Positions 18,662-27,765 of a stretch of DNA of 51,290 nt are shown in pieces. Within the stretch, counting starts at the first letter, position 1. Every line of letters starts with the position of its first letter. The notes under the pieces are model-generated. The model worked only from the letters and a program-made list of their open reading frames with translations, was not told the origin of the DNA and ran no database searches. Made by a program: the position numbers and the translations under genes. The DNA lies in contig NZ_FNHG01000021.1 in NCBI RefSeq assembly GCF_900103475.1, forward strand, positions 1-51,290, read 5' to 3'. Source of the stretch: Maricaulis salignorans. Lineage in GTDB: Bacteria; Pseudomonadota; Alphaproteobacteria; Caulobacterales; Maricaulaceae.

Positions 18662-19480
18662 TCAGTCCAGATAGGCCAGCGGGTCGACCAGGACGAGATT
18701 GGGAGCCGAATCGACGAACTGGTCGAGGAGGTATTTGTGGCCACCGCCATAGACAACCAGGACCCGGTCACCCGGCCCGGCGAGCCGCGCGATATTGGCG
18801 AAGATGTGCAGGTTGCGGCCCCACCAGAGCTGCATCTGTTCGGCACCGACAGGATTATCGGCCGCCCCCATCTGGGCGGTGAGAAGGTAGAGCGCGTGAT
18901 AGCTGGCCATTTCGGCTGAATTGGTCTCGATCAGCCGTTCCAGCACAGGCCGGGCGGCCTGGTCCGGCGACTCCATCTGTGCCTGGATTGGTGCCATGAA
19001 GGCATGGAAATCGGCGAGGAGTTCACTCTGGCCGGCCGCTTCGGCCGCGGCGAACATGCCGCCAAAATCCATCTCGCTCGCATAATCGATGGCGTGGACT
19101 TGATCCAGGCCGAGCCGTGCGGCGAGCGCCAGGCCGATTTGCTGTCGTTCATTGACGGTCAGTGTGCCTTCGCCGGCACGGTATTGCTGGTAAGTCGCGT
19201 TGAATTCCGCCTCGTATTCCGGGAGCAGCTCGACGAGAATCCGGGTCGGTGCGAAGGCTTCGAGCCGGTCGAGCACGACGGCGATTTCCGCCTGGCGTTC
19301 CGGGCTCAGATAATCGACGACGGGCGAATTGACGTAATCGCTGCCGCCACCAGTAAAGTGAAATGTACCCAGGACCATGATTTCCGGGGCTGCTGCCGGT
19401 TCGGTGGCTGGCGGTTCCTGCGCCAGGGCGGCGGAGCTCATGGCCAGTGCCATGAAGATGATTGCGGTCTGACGAAGCAT
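18662..19480 (-). CDS. DUF5694 (TraB/Tiki-like fold) exported protein
   Basis: A 272-aa protein with a Sec signal peptide (MALAMSSAALAQ). The mature part carries VLGTFHF near its start, an ILVELLPEY segment and a C-terminal VVYGGGHKYLL, the pattern of DUF5694 and more distantly of the TraB/Tiki/EreA group, whose members use such Glu/His residues for metal or hydrolysis. Its enzymatic role is not established. It is divergent from mccB. No partner gene is evident. Confidence 0.8.
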   Translation of the reverse strand: MLRQTAIIFMALAMSSAALAQEPPATEPAAAPEIMVLGTFHFTGGGSDYVNSPVVDYLSPERQAEIAVVLDRLEAFAPTRILVELLPEYEAEFNATYQQYRAGEGTLTVNERQQIGLALAARLGLDQVHAIDYASEMDFGGMFAAAEAAGQSELLADFHAFMAPIQAQMESPDQAARPVLERLIETNSAEMASYHALYLLTAQMGAADNPVGAEQMQLWWGRNLHIFANIARLAGPGDRVLVVYGGGHKYLLDQFVDSAPNLVLVDPLAYLD

Positions 19481-19613
19481 GGCGGCGTCCCCTGTTTGTG
19501 ATTGCCTGGACCTGTGATGCCCGGGGCGGGCATTTTGGATGCACGGGTGATTGCCTTGAGGCGGTCAGGCGGGGTAAGCAGCGAAACCCATCCGCGACAT
19601 GTCGAGGCTTTTC

Positions 19614-21221
19614 ATGACCCAGTTGACGACGGCCATCGATACCGGCTCTCAGGCCTTCCGCGATAATGCCACCGCGATGCAGGCCTTGCTGGAGCAGTTG
19701 CAGGCCAAAACGGCGGAGGCGGCGATCGGCGGTTCGCAACGCTCGCGCGACAAGCACACATCGCGCGGCAAACTCCTGCCCCGGGAGCGCGTCGAACGCC
19801 TGCTCGATCCGGGCTCGCCCTTGCTTGAGATCGGCGCGCTGGCTGCCAATGGCATGTATGAGGGCAATGTCCATGGTGCGGGCATGATTGCCGGTATCGG
19901 CCGCGTCTCCGGCCGCGAGGTGATGATTGTCTGCAATGACCCGACGATCAAGGGCGGCGCCTACTACCCGATGACGGTGAAAAAGCATCTGCGCGCCCAG
20001 GAAATCGCGATGCAGAACCGTCTGCCCTGCGTCTATCTGGTTGATAGCGGCGGTGCCAATCTGCCCCACCAGGCCGATGTCTTCCCCGATCGCGAACATT
20101 TCGGACGGATTTTCTACAATCAGGCCAATATGTCGGCGATGGGTATTCCCCAGATCGCCGTCGTGATGGGATCCTGCACGGCGGGCGGCGCCTATGTGCC
20201 GGCGATGTCGGATGAGAGCATTATCGTGCGCGAACAGGGCACGATCTTCCTCGCTGGCCCACCCCTGGTGAAGGCCGCGACCGGCGAAGTGATCTCGGCC
20301 GAAGATCTCGGCGGTGCCGATGTGCATTGCCGCACCTCCGGCGTTGCCGATCACTATGCGGCCAATGACGAGCACGCGCTGCATATCTGCCGCCGCATCA
20401 TCGCCAATCTCAATTCGACAAAGAAGATCGATCTCGACCTGTCCGAACCGCGTGAGCCGGCGCTCGATCCGGCCGAGCTCGACGGTGTCGTGCCGGCCGA
20501 TATCCGCGCGCCCTATGATGTGCGTGAAGTGATTGCCCGCCTGGTTGATGGCTCGGTGTTCGACGAGTTCAAGAAACTCTATGGCGAGACCCTGGTCACA
20601 GGCTTTGCCCGGCTCTACGGTATGCCGGTCGGCATTATTGCCAATAATGGCATCCTGTTCTCGGAGAGCGCGCAGAAGGGGGCCCATTTCATCGAGCTGT
20701 GCGCCCAGCGCGGTATTCCGCTGGTCTTCCTGCAGAATATCACCGGCTTCATGGTCGGTTCGAAGGCCGAGCATGGCGGTATTGCCAAGGATGGCGCCAA
20801 GCTTGTCACGGCGGTATCGACCTTCAAGGGACCGAAATTCACGATCATCATTGGCGGATCCTATGGCGCCGGCAATTACGGCATGTGCGGCCGCGCCTAC
20901 AGCCCGCGTTTTCTCTTCATGTGGCCCAATGCCCGCATCTCGGTGATGGGCGGCGAACAGGCCGCGGCCGTGCTCGCGACGGTCAAGCGCGACTCGATGG
21001 AGCATCGCGGCGAGAACTGGCCGCTCGAGGACGAGGCGGCCTTCAAGGCGCCGATCCGAGAAAGCTATGAGGCCGAAGGCAATCCCTATTTCTCCACCGC
21101 GCGGATGTGGGATGACGGCATTATTGCGCCGTCCGATACCCGCCGCGTACTGGGCCTGGCTTTGTCGGCGGCGCTCAATGCGCCGATCGAGAAGACGACA
21201 TTCGGACTGTTCCGGATGTAG
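19614..21221 (+). CDS. mccB: Methylcrotonyl-CoA carboxylase beta subunit
   Basis: A 535-aa carboxyltransferase subunit that transfers carboxyl from biotin to 3-methylcrotonyl-CoA in leucine breakdown. Typical features: [75 protein letters not shown] and [28 protein letters not shown] and ITGFMVG separate it from propionyl-CoA carboxylase beta chains. GAGG lies 6 nt before ATG 19614; ATG 19599 is in frame. The alpha partner is mccA at 27766, about 6.5 kb downstream with other genes between. Confidence 0.95.
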   Translation: MTQLTTAIDTGSQAFRDNATAMQALLEQLQAKTAEAAIGGSQRSRDKHTSRGKLLPRERVERLLDPGSPLLEIGALAANGMYEGNVHGAGMIAGIGRVSGREVMIVCNDPTIKGGAYYPMTVKKHLRAQEIAMQNRLPCVYLVDSGGANLPHQADVFPDREHFGRIFYNQANMSAMGIPQIAVVMGSCTAGGAYVPAMSDESIIVREQGTIFLAGPPLVKAATGEVISAEDLGGADVHCRTSGVADHYAANDEHALHICRRIIANLNSTKKIDLDLSEPREPALDPAELDGVVPADIRAPYDVREVIARLVDGSVFDEFKKLYGETLVTGFARLYGMPVGIIANNGILFSESAQKGAHFIELCAQRGIPLVFLQNITGFMVGSKAEHGGIAKDGAKLVTAVSTFKGPKFTIIIGGSYGAGNYGMCGRAYSPRFLFMWPNARISVMGGEQAAAVLATVKRDSMEHRGENWPLEDEAAFKAPIRESYEAEGNPYFSTARMWDDGIIAPSDTRRVLGLALSAALNAPIEKTTFGLFRM

Positions 21222-21298
21222 GCGAGGCAGGCTGCGGCTCCGTGCCGCGCCGGTAAAACCGATCCGGTTTGCTAGAATGTGGGCGAGGAGATCCGCCC

Positions 21299-21886
21299 AT
21301 GCCCAAAACCGTCTGTGTCATCAATGGCCATCCAGATCCGGCCAAGGGGCATTTCGTCGAAGCTCTGGCCGATGCCTATGCGCATGGCGCCGGAGAGGGT
21401 GACCACCGGGTCAGCCGGATCGATATTGCCAAACTGCCGGTCGAGTTTCTGCGCAATGCAGCCGAGTTCGGCCGGCCGCCCTGTGATGCGATCATTGCCG
21501 AGCGCGCCAAGATCGCGGCCGCCGACCATGTCGTGCTGATATATCCGCTCTGGATGGGTTCGATGCCCGCGATCGGAAAGGCCTTTCTGGAACAGGTCAG
21601 CCGCGACGGTTTCATGGCGGACACTTCAGGCGAGGCCAATCAGATGCCGATCCGGAAAATGACGGGCAAATCGGTTCGCCTGATCGTCACCATGGGCATG
21701 CCCGGTCTCGCCTATCGCCTGATTTTCGGAGCCCATAGTGTGAAAGCCGTCAAGCAGGGCATTTTCCGTATGGTTGGCTTCAAGCCGGTGCGGCACACGA
21801 TTCTGGGCATGGTCGAGGCCGCAGGGGCCAAGGGGCGGGCGAAGATGCTCGCCCGCGTACAGGCGCTGGGGCGCCAGGCCCGGTGA
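21299..21886 (+). CDS. Flavodoxin-fold NAD(P)H oxidoreductase
   Basis: A 195-aa protein of the NAD(P)H quinone oxidoreductase/flavodoxin_2 family. The N-terminal strand with FMN phosphate loop (VCVINGHPDPAKGHFVEAL) and the YPLWMGSMPAIGKAFLEQV segment mark the family. Cytosolic FMN- or FAD-dependent reduction of quinones or similar compounds is likely. GAGGAG lies 8 nt upstream of the start, and a GCTAGAAT -10-like element is at 21271-21278. No operon partner is certain. Confidence 0.87.
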   Translation: MPKTVCVINGHPDPAKGHFVEALADAYAHGAGEGDHRVSRIDIAKLPVEFLRNAAEFGRPPCDAIIAERAKIAAADHVVLIYPLWMGSMPAIGKAFLEQVSRDGFMADTSGEANQMPIRKMTGKSVRLIVTMGMPGLAYRLIFGAHSVKAVKQGIFRMVGFKPVRHTILGMVEAAGAKGRAKMLARVQALGRQAR

Positions 21887-21957
21887 CGCCTCGCAGGTCA
21901 GACTGATCCGCTGCGGCGGCGCGCGCGTATCGTTTCAGACACATGGAGTTTGAAGCG

Positions 21958-22590
21958 ATGCGATATTTGATGATTTCCGCACTGATGAGTTTGGGTACCG
22001 CTTCGGCAGCGTCCGCTGCAGATGAACCGGCCCACACAGTGATCCGCTCCGAAGGGGCGATAGAGATCCGCGATTACGAGTCAGTGATCGAGGCACATGT
22101 CGAGGTCGAAGGCGACCGGCGCGGCGCGGTCAATGCCGGTTTCCGGCCGTTGGCCGGCTATATTTTCGGCGGCAACCAATCTCGCGACCAGGACGGAGCC
22201 GAGGAAATCGCGATGACCACGCCGGTCATCCAGTCGGCCTCGCAGCGCATTGCCATGACCACTCCGGTGACCCAGGCCGCCGCCGAGGACGGCGTCTGGC
22301 GTGTTGCCTTCATCATGCCTGCGCAGTGGACGATGGAGACCTTGCCGGTGCCGGACAATGCCGAGGTTCGCCTGGTTGAAGTCCCGGCGCGCCGGATGGC
22401 GGCGATCCGGTTTTCCGGGCGCGCCCGTGATGCGGACATGGCCGAGAAACAGGCTGAATTACTCGAATTTCTCGCCGCCAATGCCTATCGGGTGATCGGC
22501 GAGCCCCAATATGCCTATTACGACCCGCCCTGGACACTGGGGCCCTTCCGCCGCAATGAAATCATGATCGAGGTCGAGCGATCTGATTGA
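21958..22590 (+). CDS. SOUL family heme-binding protein, exported
   Basis: A 210-aa SOUL-domain protein with a Sec signal peptide (about 20 residues, ending AASA). Family marks: IEIRDYESVIEA near the mature N-terminus, FRPLAGYIFGGNQ, the doubled IAMTTPVIQ and IAMTTPVTQ, and a C-terminal YAYYDPPWTLGPFRRNE. It is expected in the periplasm with a heme or tetrapyrrole ligand. ATG 21958 has GGAG 9 nt upstream; ATG 21943 contains that site and is less likely. Confidence 0.88.
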   Translation: MRYLMISALMSLGTASAASAADEPAHTVIRSEGAIEIRDYESVIEAHVEVEGDRRGAVNAGFRPLAGYIFGGNQSRDQDGAEEIAMTTPVIQSASQRIAMTTPVTQAAAEDGVWRVAFIMPAQWTMETLPVPDNAEVRLVEVPARRMAAIRFSGRARDADMAEKQAELLEFLAANAYRVIGEPQYAYYDPPWTLGPFRRNEIMIEVERSD

Positions 22591-22698
22591 CGGTCGCTCC
22601 GGATCGCCCCGAATCCCGGCAGCATTGTCGTGACAAGATCGCTCTTGTGCCTGTAGTCTTTGCCCGAAGTGCTACACGCCAAGCCCGGGGGGATTGAG

Positions 22699-23019
22699 AT
22701 GGCAGAGTTTTTCCAGACGGTACTGATGTATGCCCGCGAGGGATTTGCCGAGGTCAACGCCCTGCAGGGGCTGGTGATAGCCTTGATCGCAACCGTCCTG
22801 ATGACGCGCTGGGCGCGGTTGCTGGTCATGGTTCTCGCGGCTGTGGTGGCCAATGTCCTTGTCGATACGCTGCGGCCGGTCCTGTTCGACCAGGCCGCGG
22901 TCAGACTGCCGCCCCTGCTTGAACCGGCCTACTGGCACTACCTGTTGCTCTTGTTTGCTGGCTTTCTGGTCGTGATCGGAATTATGTTCATGGTCAAACG
23001 GGTTATGATGAAAGGCTGA
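22699..23019 (+). CDS. Small three-TM membrane protein
   Basis: A 106-aa protein with hydrophobic segments at about 22-36, 40-56 and 78-101 and a short basic C-terminus (KRVMMKG). No family is recognised. A strong GGGGGGATTGAG precedes the ATG. The next gene also encodes a small multi-span protein with an N-terminal amphipathic segment beginning MxxFxxxV, so the two may be distant relatives or partners. Confidence 0.7.
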   Translation: MAEFFQTVLMYAREGFAEVNALQGLVIALIATVLMTRWARLLVMVLAAVVANVLVDTLRPVLFDQAAVRLPPLLEPAYWHYLLLLFAGFLVVIGIMFMVKRVMMKG

Positions 23020-23139
23020 TAAAATTCCCCTGAGAGGGGAAGAGGCTTTCCAAATCGTAAATTTGTGAACATCGTTAGCCTAATGGGCGCGTCTTGGGGT
23101 AAGGTAAGCGTCGTCATTCATGGCGGAGGGGAACGCAAT

Positions 23140-23532
23140 ATGGAATTCATGGAGCCGGTGATCGGCTATTTTAATCAAGGTCTCGACTTTTTCATGCCGG
23201 GGCTTCTGGCGCATGCAGGCGACGGCGCGGCCGTTAACTGGATGGCGCTTGGCATCCAGCTTGGCGTAATTGCACTCGTGCTGGCGCTGTTGATGCGCGA
23301 AATTGGCGGGATCATCATTTTCACCGTCGTCGGTGTGATCATTCACGTGATCGTCGATGTCGTGATGCCGATGGTACGCGGCGGTGGCGGCGAAGGTTTC
23401 GATATCAACGCCTTCATCTCGCAATTCACGCAGACCGATTACCTGTTGTATCTGGGCGCCCTGGCGATCGGCTACTTCGTGGGCATCATCATTCTGTCCA
23501 TTCTCAAGGGCCTGATCTTCCGCGGCGACTGA
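23140..23532 (+). CDS. Small membrane protein with terminator
   Basis: A 130-aa protein with about three membrane segments (32-50, 53-75, 102-126) and a Gly-rich loop (RGGGGEGFDINAF) between the second and third. Not recognised by family. GGAGGGG lies 7-9 nt before the ATG. It is followed 27 nt later by a strong intrinsic terminator, so it closes the transcription unit that starts with the 22699 gene or its own promoter. Confidence 0.7.
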   Translation: MEFMEPVIGYFNQGLDFFMPGLLAHAGDGAAVNWMALGIQLGVIALVLALLMREIGGIIIFTVVGVIIHVIVDVVMPMVRGGGGEGFDINAFISQFTQTDYLLYLGALAIGYFVGIIILSILKGLIFRGD

Positions 23533-23559
23533 TGCCGGCAGGATGACGGGTTGAAATCG

Positions 23560-23593
23560 GGGCTGCCGGCATTCGTGCCGGCGGCCCTTTTTT
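23560..23593 (+). terminator. Intrinsic terminator
   Basis: A 12-bp stem (23560-23571 with 23576-23587, one G-U pair) closed by a TTCG tetraloop is followed by six T residues. It separates the small membrane protein genes from the methylglutaconyl-CoA hydratase gene. Confidence 0.9.
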
Positions 23594-23628
23594 ATTTGCC
23601 ATCCGGGCAGGCAGCGGCAATCCGCCCC

Positions 23629-23657
23629 TTGGCCCGCGCCCGCCGCGGGGCTAAGTC
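23629..23657 (+). promoter_or_regulatory. Promoter for methylglutaconyl-CoA hydratase gene
   Basis: TTGGCCC at 23629-23635 and GCTAAGTC at 23650-23657 are 14 nt apart, matching the Caulobacter-type housekeeping promoter. It sits right after the terminator and about 30 nt before the ATG at 23689, which has GAGGAAA as ribosome site. Confidence 0.55.
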
Positions 23658-23688
23658 TGGTGGATCAGTTTCACAGTGAGGAAATCCG

Positions 23689-24483
23689 ATGAGCGACGCA
23701 GCCGTCCTGCTTGATGTCAGCCCTGCCGGTGTGGCCGTGGTCACGATCAACCGTCCCGAGAAACACAATGCCTTCAATGCCGAGGTGATTGCGGCGCTGT
23801 CGGAAATCTTCGAGACCCTGCGCGCCAATCCGGGCAATGTCCGCCTGGTGCTGCTGCGCGGTGCCGGGCCGAGCTTTTCCGCCGGTGCCGATCTGGAATG
23901 GATGCAGTCGGCAGCCCATTTCGACGAGGTCGATAATGAGCAGGACGCGATGGCCCTCGCTACCATGCTCAAGCGCCTCTACGACTTGCCGCAGATGACT
24001 GTCGCCCTGGTTCAGGGCGCAGCCATGGGCGGCGGTGCCGGCCTGCTGGCGGCCTGTGATGTCGGTGTCGTGATGGCCGACGCCAAGATCCGCTTCTCTG
24101 AAGTGCGCCTCGGCCTGACCCCGGCGACGATCTCACCCTATGTGATCCGCGCGATCGGCCCGAAATGGAGCCGCGCCCTGTTTGCCTCCGGCGAAAGCTT
24201 CGATGGCAATTTCGCCTATCACATGGGTCTGGCCCAATATGTCGTCGCGAATATGGAAGAGATGACCCAGATCGAGGAACATCTCGCCAAGCTGGCTTTC
24301 GCAACGGCACCGGGCGCCGTCGCCGATGCCAAGCAATTGGTCGATGATGTCGCCGGACGCGAGATCGATCACGGCCTCGCCGTCCACACCGCCAAGGCGA
24401 TCGCCAAACGCCGCGTCTCCGAAGAGGGCCGCGAGGGTCTTTCGGCCTTCCTCGAGCGGCGCAAACCGAGCTGGGCCGAGTAG
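23689..24483 (+). CDS. liuC: Methylglutaconyl-CoA hydratase (crotonase family)
   Basis: A 264-aa enoyl-CoA hydratase/isomerase family enzyme. FSAGADLEWM (63-72) is typical of the methylglutaconyl-CoA hydratase subgroup, and the oxyanion-hole segment QGAAMGGGAGLLAACD (109-124) and acidic residue Glu138 in FSEVRLGLTP are in place. It hydrates 3-methylglutaconyl-CoA, the product of MccAB, to HMG-CoA. Its position between mccB and mccA supports the assignment over a general enoyl-CoA hydratase. DUF817 gene follows after 13 nt. Confidence 0.88.
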   Translation: MSDAAVLLDVSPAGVAVVTINRPEKHNAFNAEVIAALSEIFETLRANPGNVRLVLLRGAGPSFSAGADLEWMQSAAHFDEVDNEQDAMALATMLKRLYDLPQMTVALVQGAAMGGGAGLLAACDVGVVMADAKIRFSEVRLGLTPATISPYVIRAIGPKWSRALFASGESFDGNFAYHMGLAQYVVANMEEMTQIEEHLAKLAFATAPGAVADAKQLVDDVAGREIDHGLAVHTAKAIAKRRVSEEGREGLSAFLERRKPSWAE

Positions 24484-24496
24484 GCGCGCGCGCCGC

Positions 24497-25345
24497 GTGG
24501 TCCGACTACCCGATCCGCGCGCATTCCTGCATGCGCGCCGTGAGGCGTTGCGGACCTGGTTCGTGCGCGGACCGTGGACCCAGGGCGTGTTTGAATTTGT
24601 CGCCTTCGGCATCAAACAGGCCTGGGCCTGTCTGTTCGGCGGATTGATGCTGGCCCTGCTGCTGGGGACCTATCTGTGGTACCCGCAGGGCTGGGCGCTG
24701 GCGCGCTATGATTTTCTGACCCTGGCGGCGCTCTCGATCCAGGTCATGCTGATCGCCACGCGGCTGGAGACCTGGGAGGAGGCGAGGGTGATTGCCGTCT
24801 TCCACATCGTCGGCACGGTGATGGAGATTTTCAAGACCTATGCCGGCAGCTGGGAATATCCCGAGGCGAGCCTGCTGCGGATCGCGGGTGTGCCGCTCTT
24901 CACCGGCTTCATGTATGCGGCGGTCGGGTCCTATATCGCGCGGGTCTGGCGCATCTTCGATTTTCGCTTCGACCGATTTCCGAAGATATCCTGGCAAATC
25001 GCTTTGGCTGTCGCGGTTTACGTGAATTTCTTCGCCCATCACTACGGGCCGGATTTCCGCCTTTTCCTCTTCCTCGCGACCGGGGTCATCTATGGCCGCT
25101 GCGTTGTCTGGTTCCGCCCCGATGCGGCCCACCGGCCGATGCCGCTTGTGGTTGGTTTTCTGCTGGTGGCGCTCTTCATCTGGTTTGCCGAGAATCTTGG
25201 CACCTTCGCCCGCGCCTGGGCCTATCCCGGTCAGGAGGCGGGTTGGCACATGGTTTCGCTGGCCAAGCTGGGGTCGTGGTACCTCCTGATGATCATCAGT
25301 TTTGTCCTGGTGGCCGCTGTGCAGGCCCGCGCGAAACGGGACTGA
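24497..25345 (+). CDS. DUF817 family membrane protein
   Basis: A 282-aa multi-span protein of the DUF817 family (PF05675), with about eight membrane helices and typical stretches GIKQAWACLFGG, FKTYAGSWEYPE and FFAHHYGPDFRLFLF. The likely start is GTG at 24497; no ATG occurs before the conserved region, and the frame is open upstream only as a shadow of the hydratase gene. The spacing of 13 nt suggests cotranscription with liuC. The function of DUF817 is unknown. Confidence 0.85.
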   Translation: MVRLPDPRAFLHARREALRTWFVRGPWTQGVFEFVAFGIKQAWACLFGGLMLALLLGTYLWYPQGWALARYDFLTLAALSIQVMLIATRLETWEEARVIAVFHIVGTVMEIFKTYAGSWEYPEASLLRIAGVPLFTGFMYAAVGSYIARVWRIFDFRFDRFPKISWQIALAVAVYVNFFAHHYGPDFRLFLFLATGVIYGRCVVWFRPDAAHRPMPLVVGFLLVALFIWFAENLGTFARAWAYPGQEAGWHMVSLAKLGSWYLLMIISFVLVAAVQARAKRD

Positions 25346-25442
25346 GGTTTTCGCCTGTCCGGGAATTTCGGTCTGCTCCAGCTTGCGTCGGATAATATTC
25401 ATCCTTATGGTTGCAGTTCTGATTACCGGCGGGGACCGAGTA

Positions 25443-26171
25443 ATGCGGCGCATCATCATTCGATATTTGACCATCCTGACCGCGGCTGTGCTCGCCACCG
25501 CCTGCGCGTCCAATGTGACGGAAACGCATTATTTCGCGGCCTATTCACGCGATGAACCGCGCGAACCCATCGAGTTTTTCCGTCTCCAGGTTGCCGCCGA
25601 CGCGCAATTCTCATCGTCGCGCTTTGTCGCCGGCTTCTATGATGAGCGGGCTGTCGACTTCCTGTTTGATGAGCTGCGCATGGATAATGGTGCAACCTCG
25701 CCGTCCTCCGATGCGTCGCGGCAATTGTCGTCGCTGGGAAGCGGGGAAGGCGCTCCGGATGATATCTCCCTGCTGTCACCCACTATGGATAATGGCGCAT
25801 TCGTCCTGATTTTCAGTACCAATGCGGACTCAATCGCCCGGACGATTGGCAGTTTTTCTGAATCGGAAATCGTCGCGCAGGCCGTCACCAACCTGCTCAA
25901 TCAGGAGCGGTTTCGCGGCCTCGAGCAGAGCAATGCCCGGGCCTCAGCGCAGATTTCGCTGGCCAATGCCATGACAGTCAGCTTTGGGCAATCGCTGGAA
26001 CGGGCAGCGCAGGCGCAGGCCGGTACAGCGGCTGAAGCGGAGTATCTGCGAGCTCTCGGCGTCCTCGCCCGCAGCATGGGGCGGGCCGAGCCGTTTTCCG
26101 GTTTCGACGAGGCGCGTGGCTGGTTTGGCGCCGCCGCCGCCGGGCTTGACCGGGAGGCCCGGCGCGAATGA
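25443..26171 (+). CDS. Lipoprotein A of a two-lipoprotein operon
   Basis: A 242-aa protein with a type II signal peptide and lipobox ATAC (Cys about residue 21). The mature chain begins with a beta-like, aromatic segment ([20 protein letters not shown]) and continues into Ser/Asp-rich and Ala-rich helical stretches. No family is recognised. Its stop codon overlaps the start of the next lipoprotein gene (ATGA), so the two are translationally coupled. An AT-rich GATAAT stretch lies about 50 nt upstream and may be the promoter. Confidence 0.72.
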
Positions 26172-27454
26172 GGACATCTCTGAGACTGACGCTCGCCTTT
26201 GGTCTGATGGTCGCGCTGGCAGGTTGTTCCAGCCTCAGCGTCCAGGTCGATGTGGCGGACGCGACCGAGGTTCGAGCCGCGATCGCGCTGCAATCCGCAC
26301 GCGAGCAGTCTTTCCGCTACCTGTCGCAGAGCGAGGCGGATCTGAGGATACGCACCGAGGCCTTGCAGCAACGCGTGTCTGTCGCTTTCAACGCCGTCGC
26401 ACAGAGCTATATCGATCTGGCCCGGACGGCCGACCCGGATGAGGTGCCGCGACTTCACAGGCGAGCCGAAGATCTTCAAACTGGCCAGTTGCGTAGGGAT
26501 GTCCAGAGCGAGACAGACCGCTACTGGGCCCGGGCTGTGACCCTCAATCACCAAATACGTGAGGCCTATCTGGCCAGCAATCCGGGTGAGCAATGGTATG
26601 TGAGCGGCCCACTCAGCGCCTTGATTCAGCAGCGTTCGGAGCTGGATGCCGAACTCAACGAGGCGATCGACGCGCTGATCGATCAGTTGATGGCTATCGC
26701 CGCGGAGAACTCGGCGCTTGCGCGGCAGTCCGCCGAGGCCGCCGGCGGGCTGAACCGCGGGCAGACGGGCGTGCTCGACGGCCCACCGGCTCCGCCAGAC
26801 ACCCCGGTCGCGGTCGTCGACGCGGCGCAGACCCCCGTTGGCACATCCGGGGCCGAAGTGTCGCCCGAGGTCGCAGCGGCGCTCGCTGCACTGGGCCGGA
26901 GTTCACGTTCGGTGATCGGTGAGGGTAGTCTTGTTGGCACCGGCTATGCCTATGCACTTCGGGCCCTGCCGGATAATTTTTGGCGCAATAATTATAATCA
27001 GGCCAGCGGTTCCGGGCATTTCGGCAATACCGACATTGTGATCCGGCTCAACTCAACGGGTGATTTTTCAGTGAAGGGGATGACCTTCGACCCCAGCACG
27101 GTCGCGGCCATCGCCAGCAAGGTATCGACCCAGGCGCTGTTGCTGGGCGCGCAAATGGCGGGTGTTCCTGTTGCGACCAGTGGGAGCGGGAATAATAACG
27201 GCCTGGCGGGTCAGGGCGGGCGGCTGCAATCGGCTCGGCAGACCGAGCTGGTTCGCCAGGCTCGCGAGGGCGCGCAGGCCCGCGCCATAATAGAAATGGC
27301 GCACGCTGTACTTGCTGAAGAGGAGGCATTTGCGGATGGCGCTGAACCGGAAGACCGCGCGCGCGCAGAGGCCGCAATCCAGACGGTTTTCGGCGCCTAC
27401 CGGTCACTCATGAGCCTGGAGAATTATCCCACCGACCCGCCAGAAAACGATTGA
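26168..27454 (+). CDS. Lipoprotein B of a two-lipoprotein operon
   Basis: A 428-aa protein with lipobox LAGC (Cys about residue 20). Residues about 35-190 are helical and Gln/Glu/Arg-rich, probably coiled coil. A Pro/Ala linker (about 200-225) follows, then a compact region with [18 protein letters not shown] and [20 protein letters not shown] (about 270-310), then an Ala/Glu-rich helical tail. It is not recognised by family. The coupled start with lipoprotein A suggests a complex anchored in the outer membrane; this is inference. A 66-aa protein gene follows after 7 nt. Confidence 0.72.
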
Positions 27455-27461
27455 GGGTGCC

Positions 27462-27662
27462 ATGAGATTTCACATTGGAGACATTGTTGAGCTGACGGGC
27501 GGCGCGGATGCCGGTCAGATCGGTCGGGTCTGTGCGGCCACGCAGCTGGCATACACGGTTCGGATCTGGAAAAATCCACTGAACCACGCCAAGGGCTCGA
27601 TCCCGACCATTGTTTCGCCATCGCAGTTGAAAGCTGCCAGCGGCGACGCTCCGGCCTGCTGA
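27462..27662 (+). CDS. Small KOW-like protein
   Basis: A 66-aa protein. IGDIVELTGGADAGQIGRV followed by YTVRIW resembles a KOW/SH3-like beta-barrel motif found in ribosomal and transcription-associated proteins. GAGGGTG precedes the ATG and it lies 7 nt behind lipoprotein B, so it is the third gene of that operon. With no other domain, the match is suggestive only; its binding partner (RNA, protein) is unknown. Confidence 0.65.
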   Translation: MRFHIGDIVELTGGADAGQIGRVCAATQLAYTVRIWKNPLNHAKGSIPTIVSPSQLKAASGDAPAC

Positions 27663-27765
27663 ACGCTGGCCGGTCGGCCGGGGGGTATGAAGTTATTGCG
27701 CCGACCGCCGCAATCGCGCACAAACCGCAGGTAATTGCCCCATTCAGAGCTTGCGGAATGCCGAT

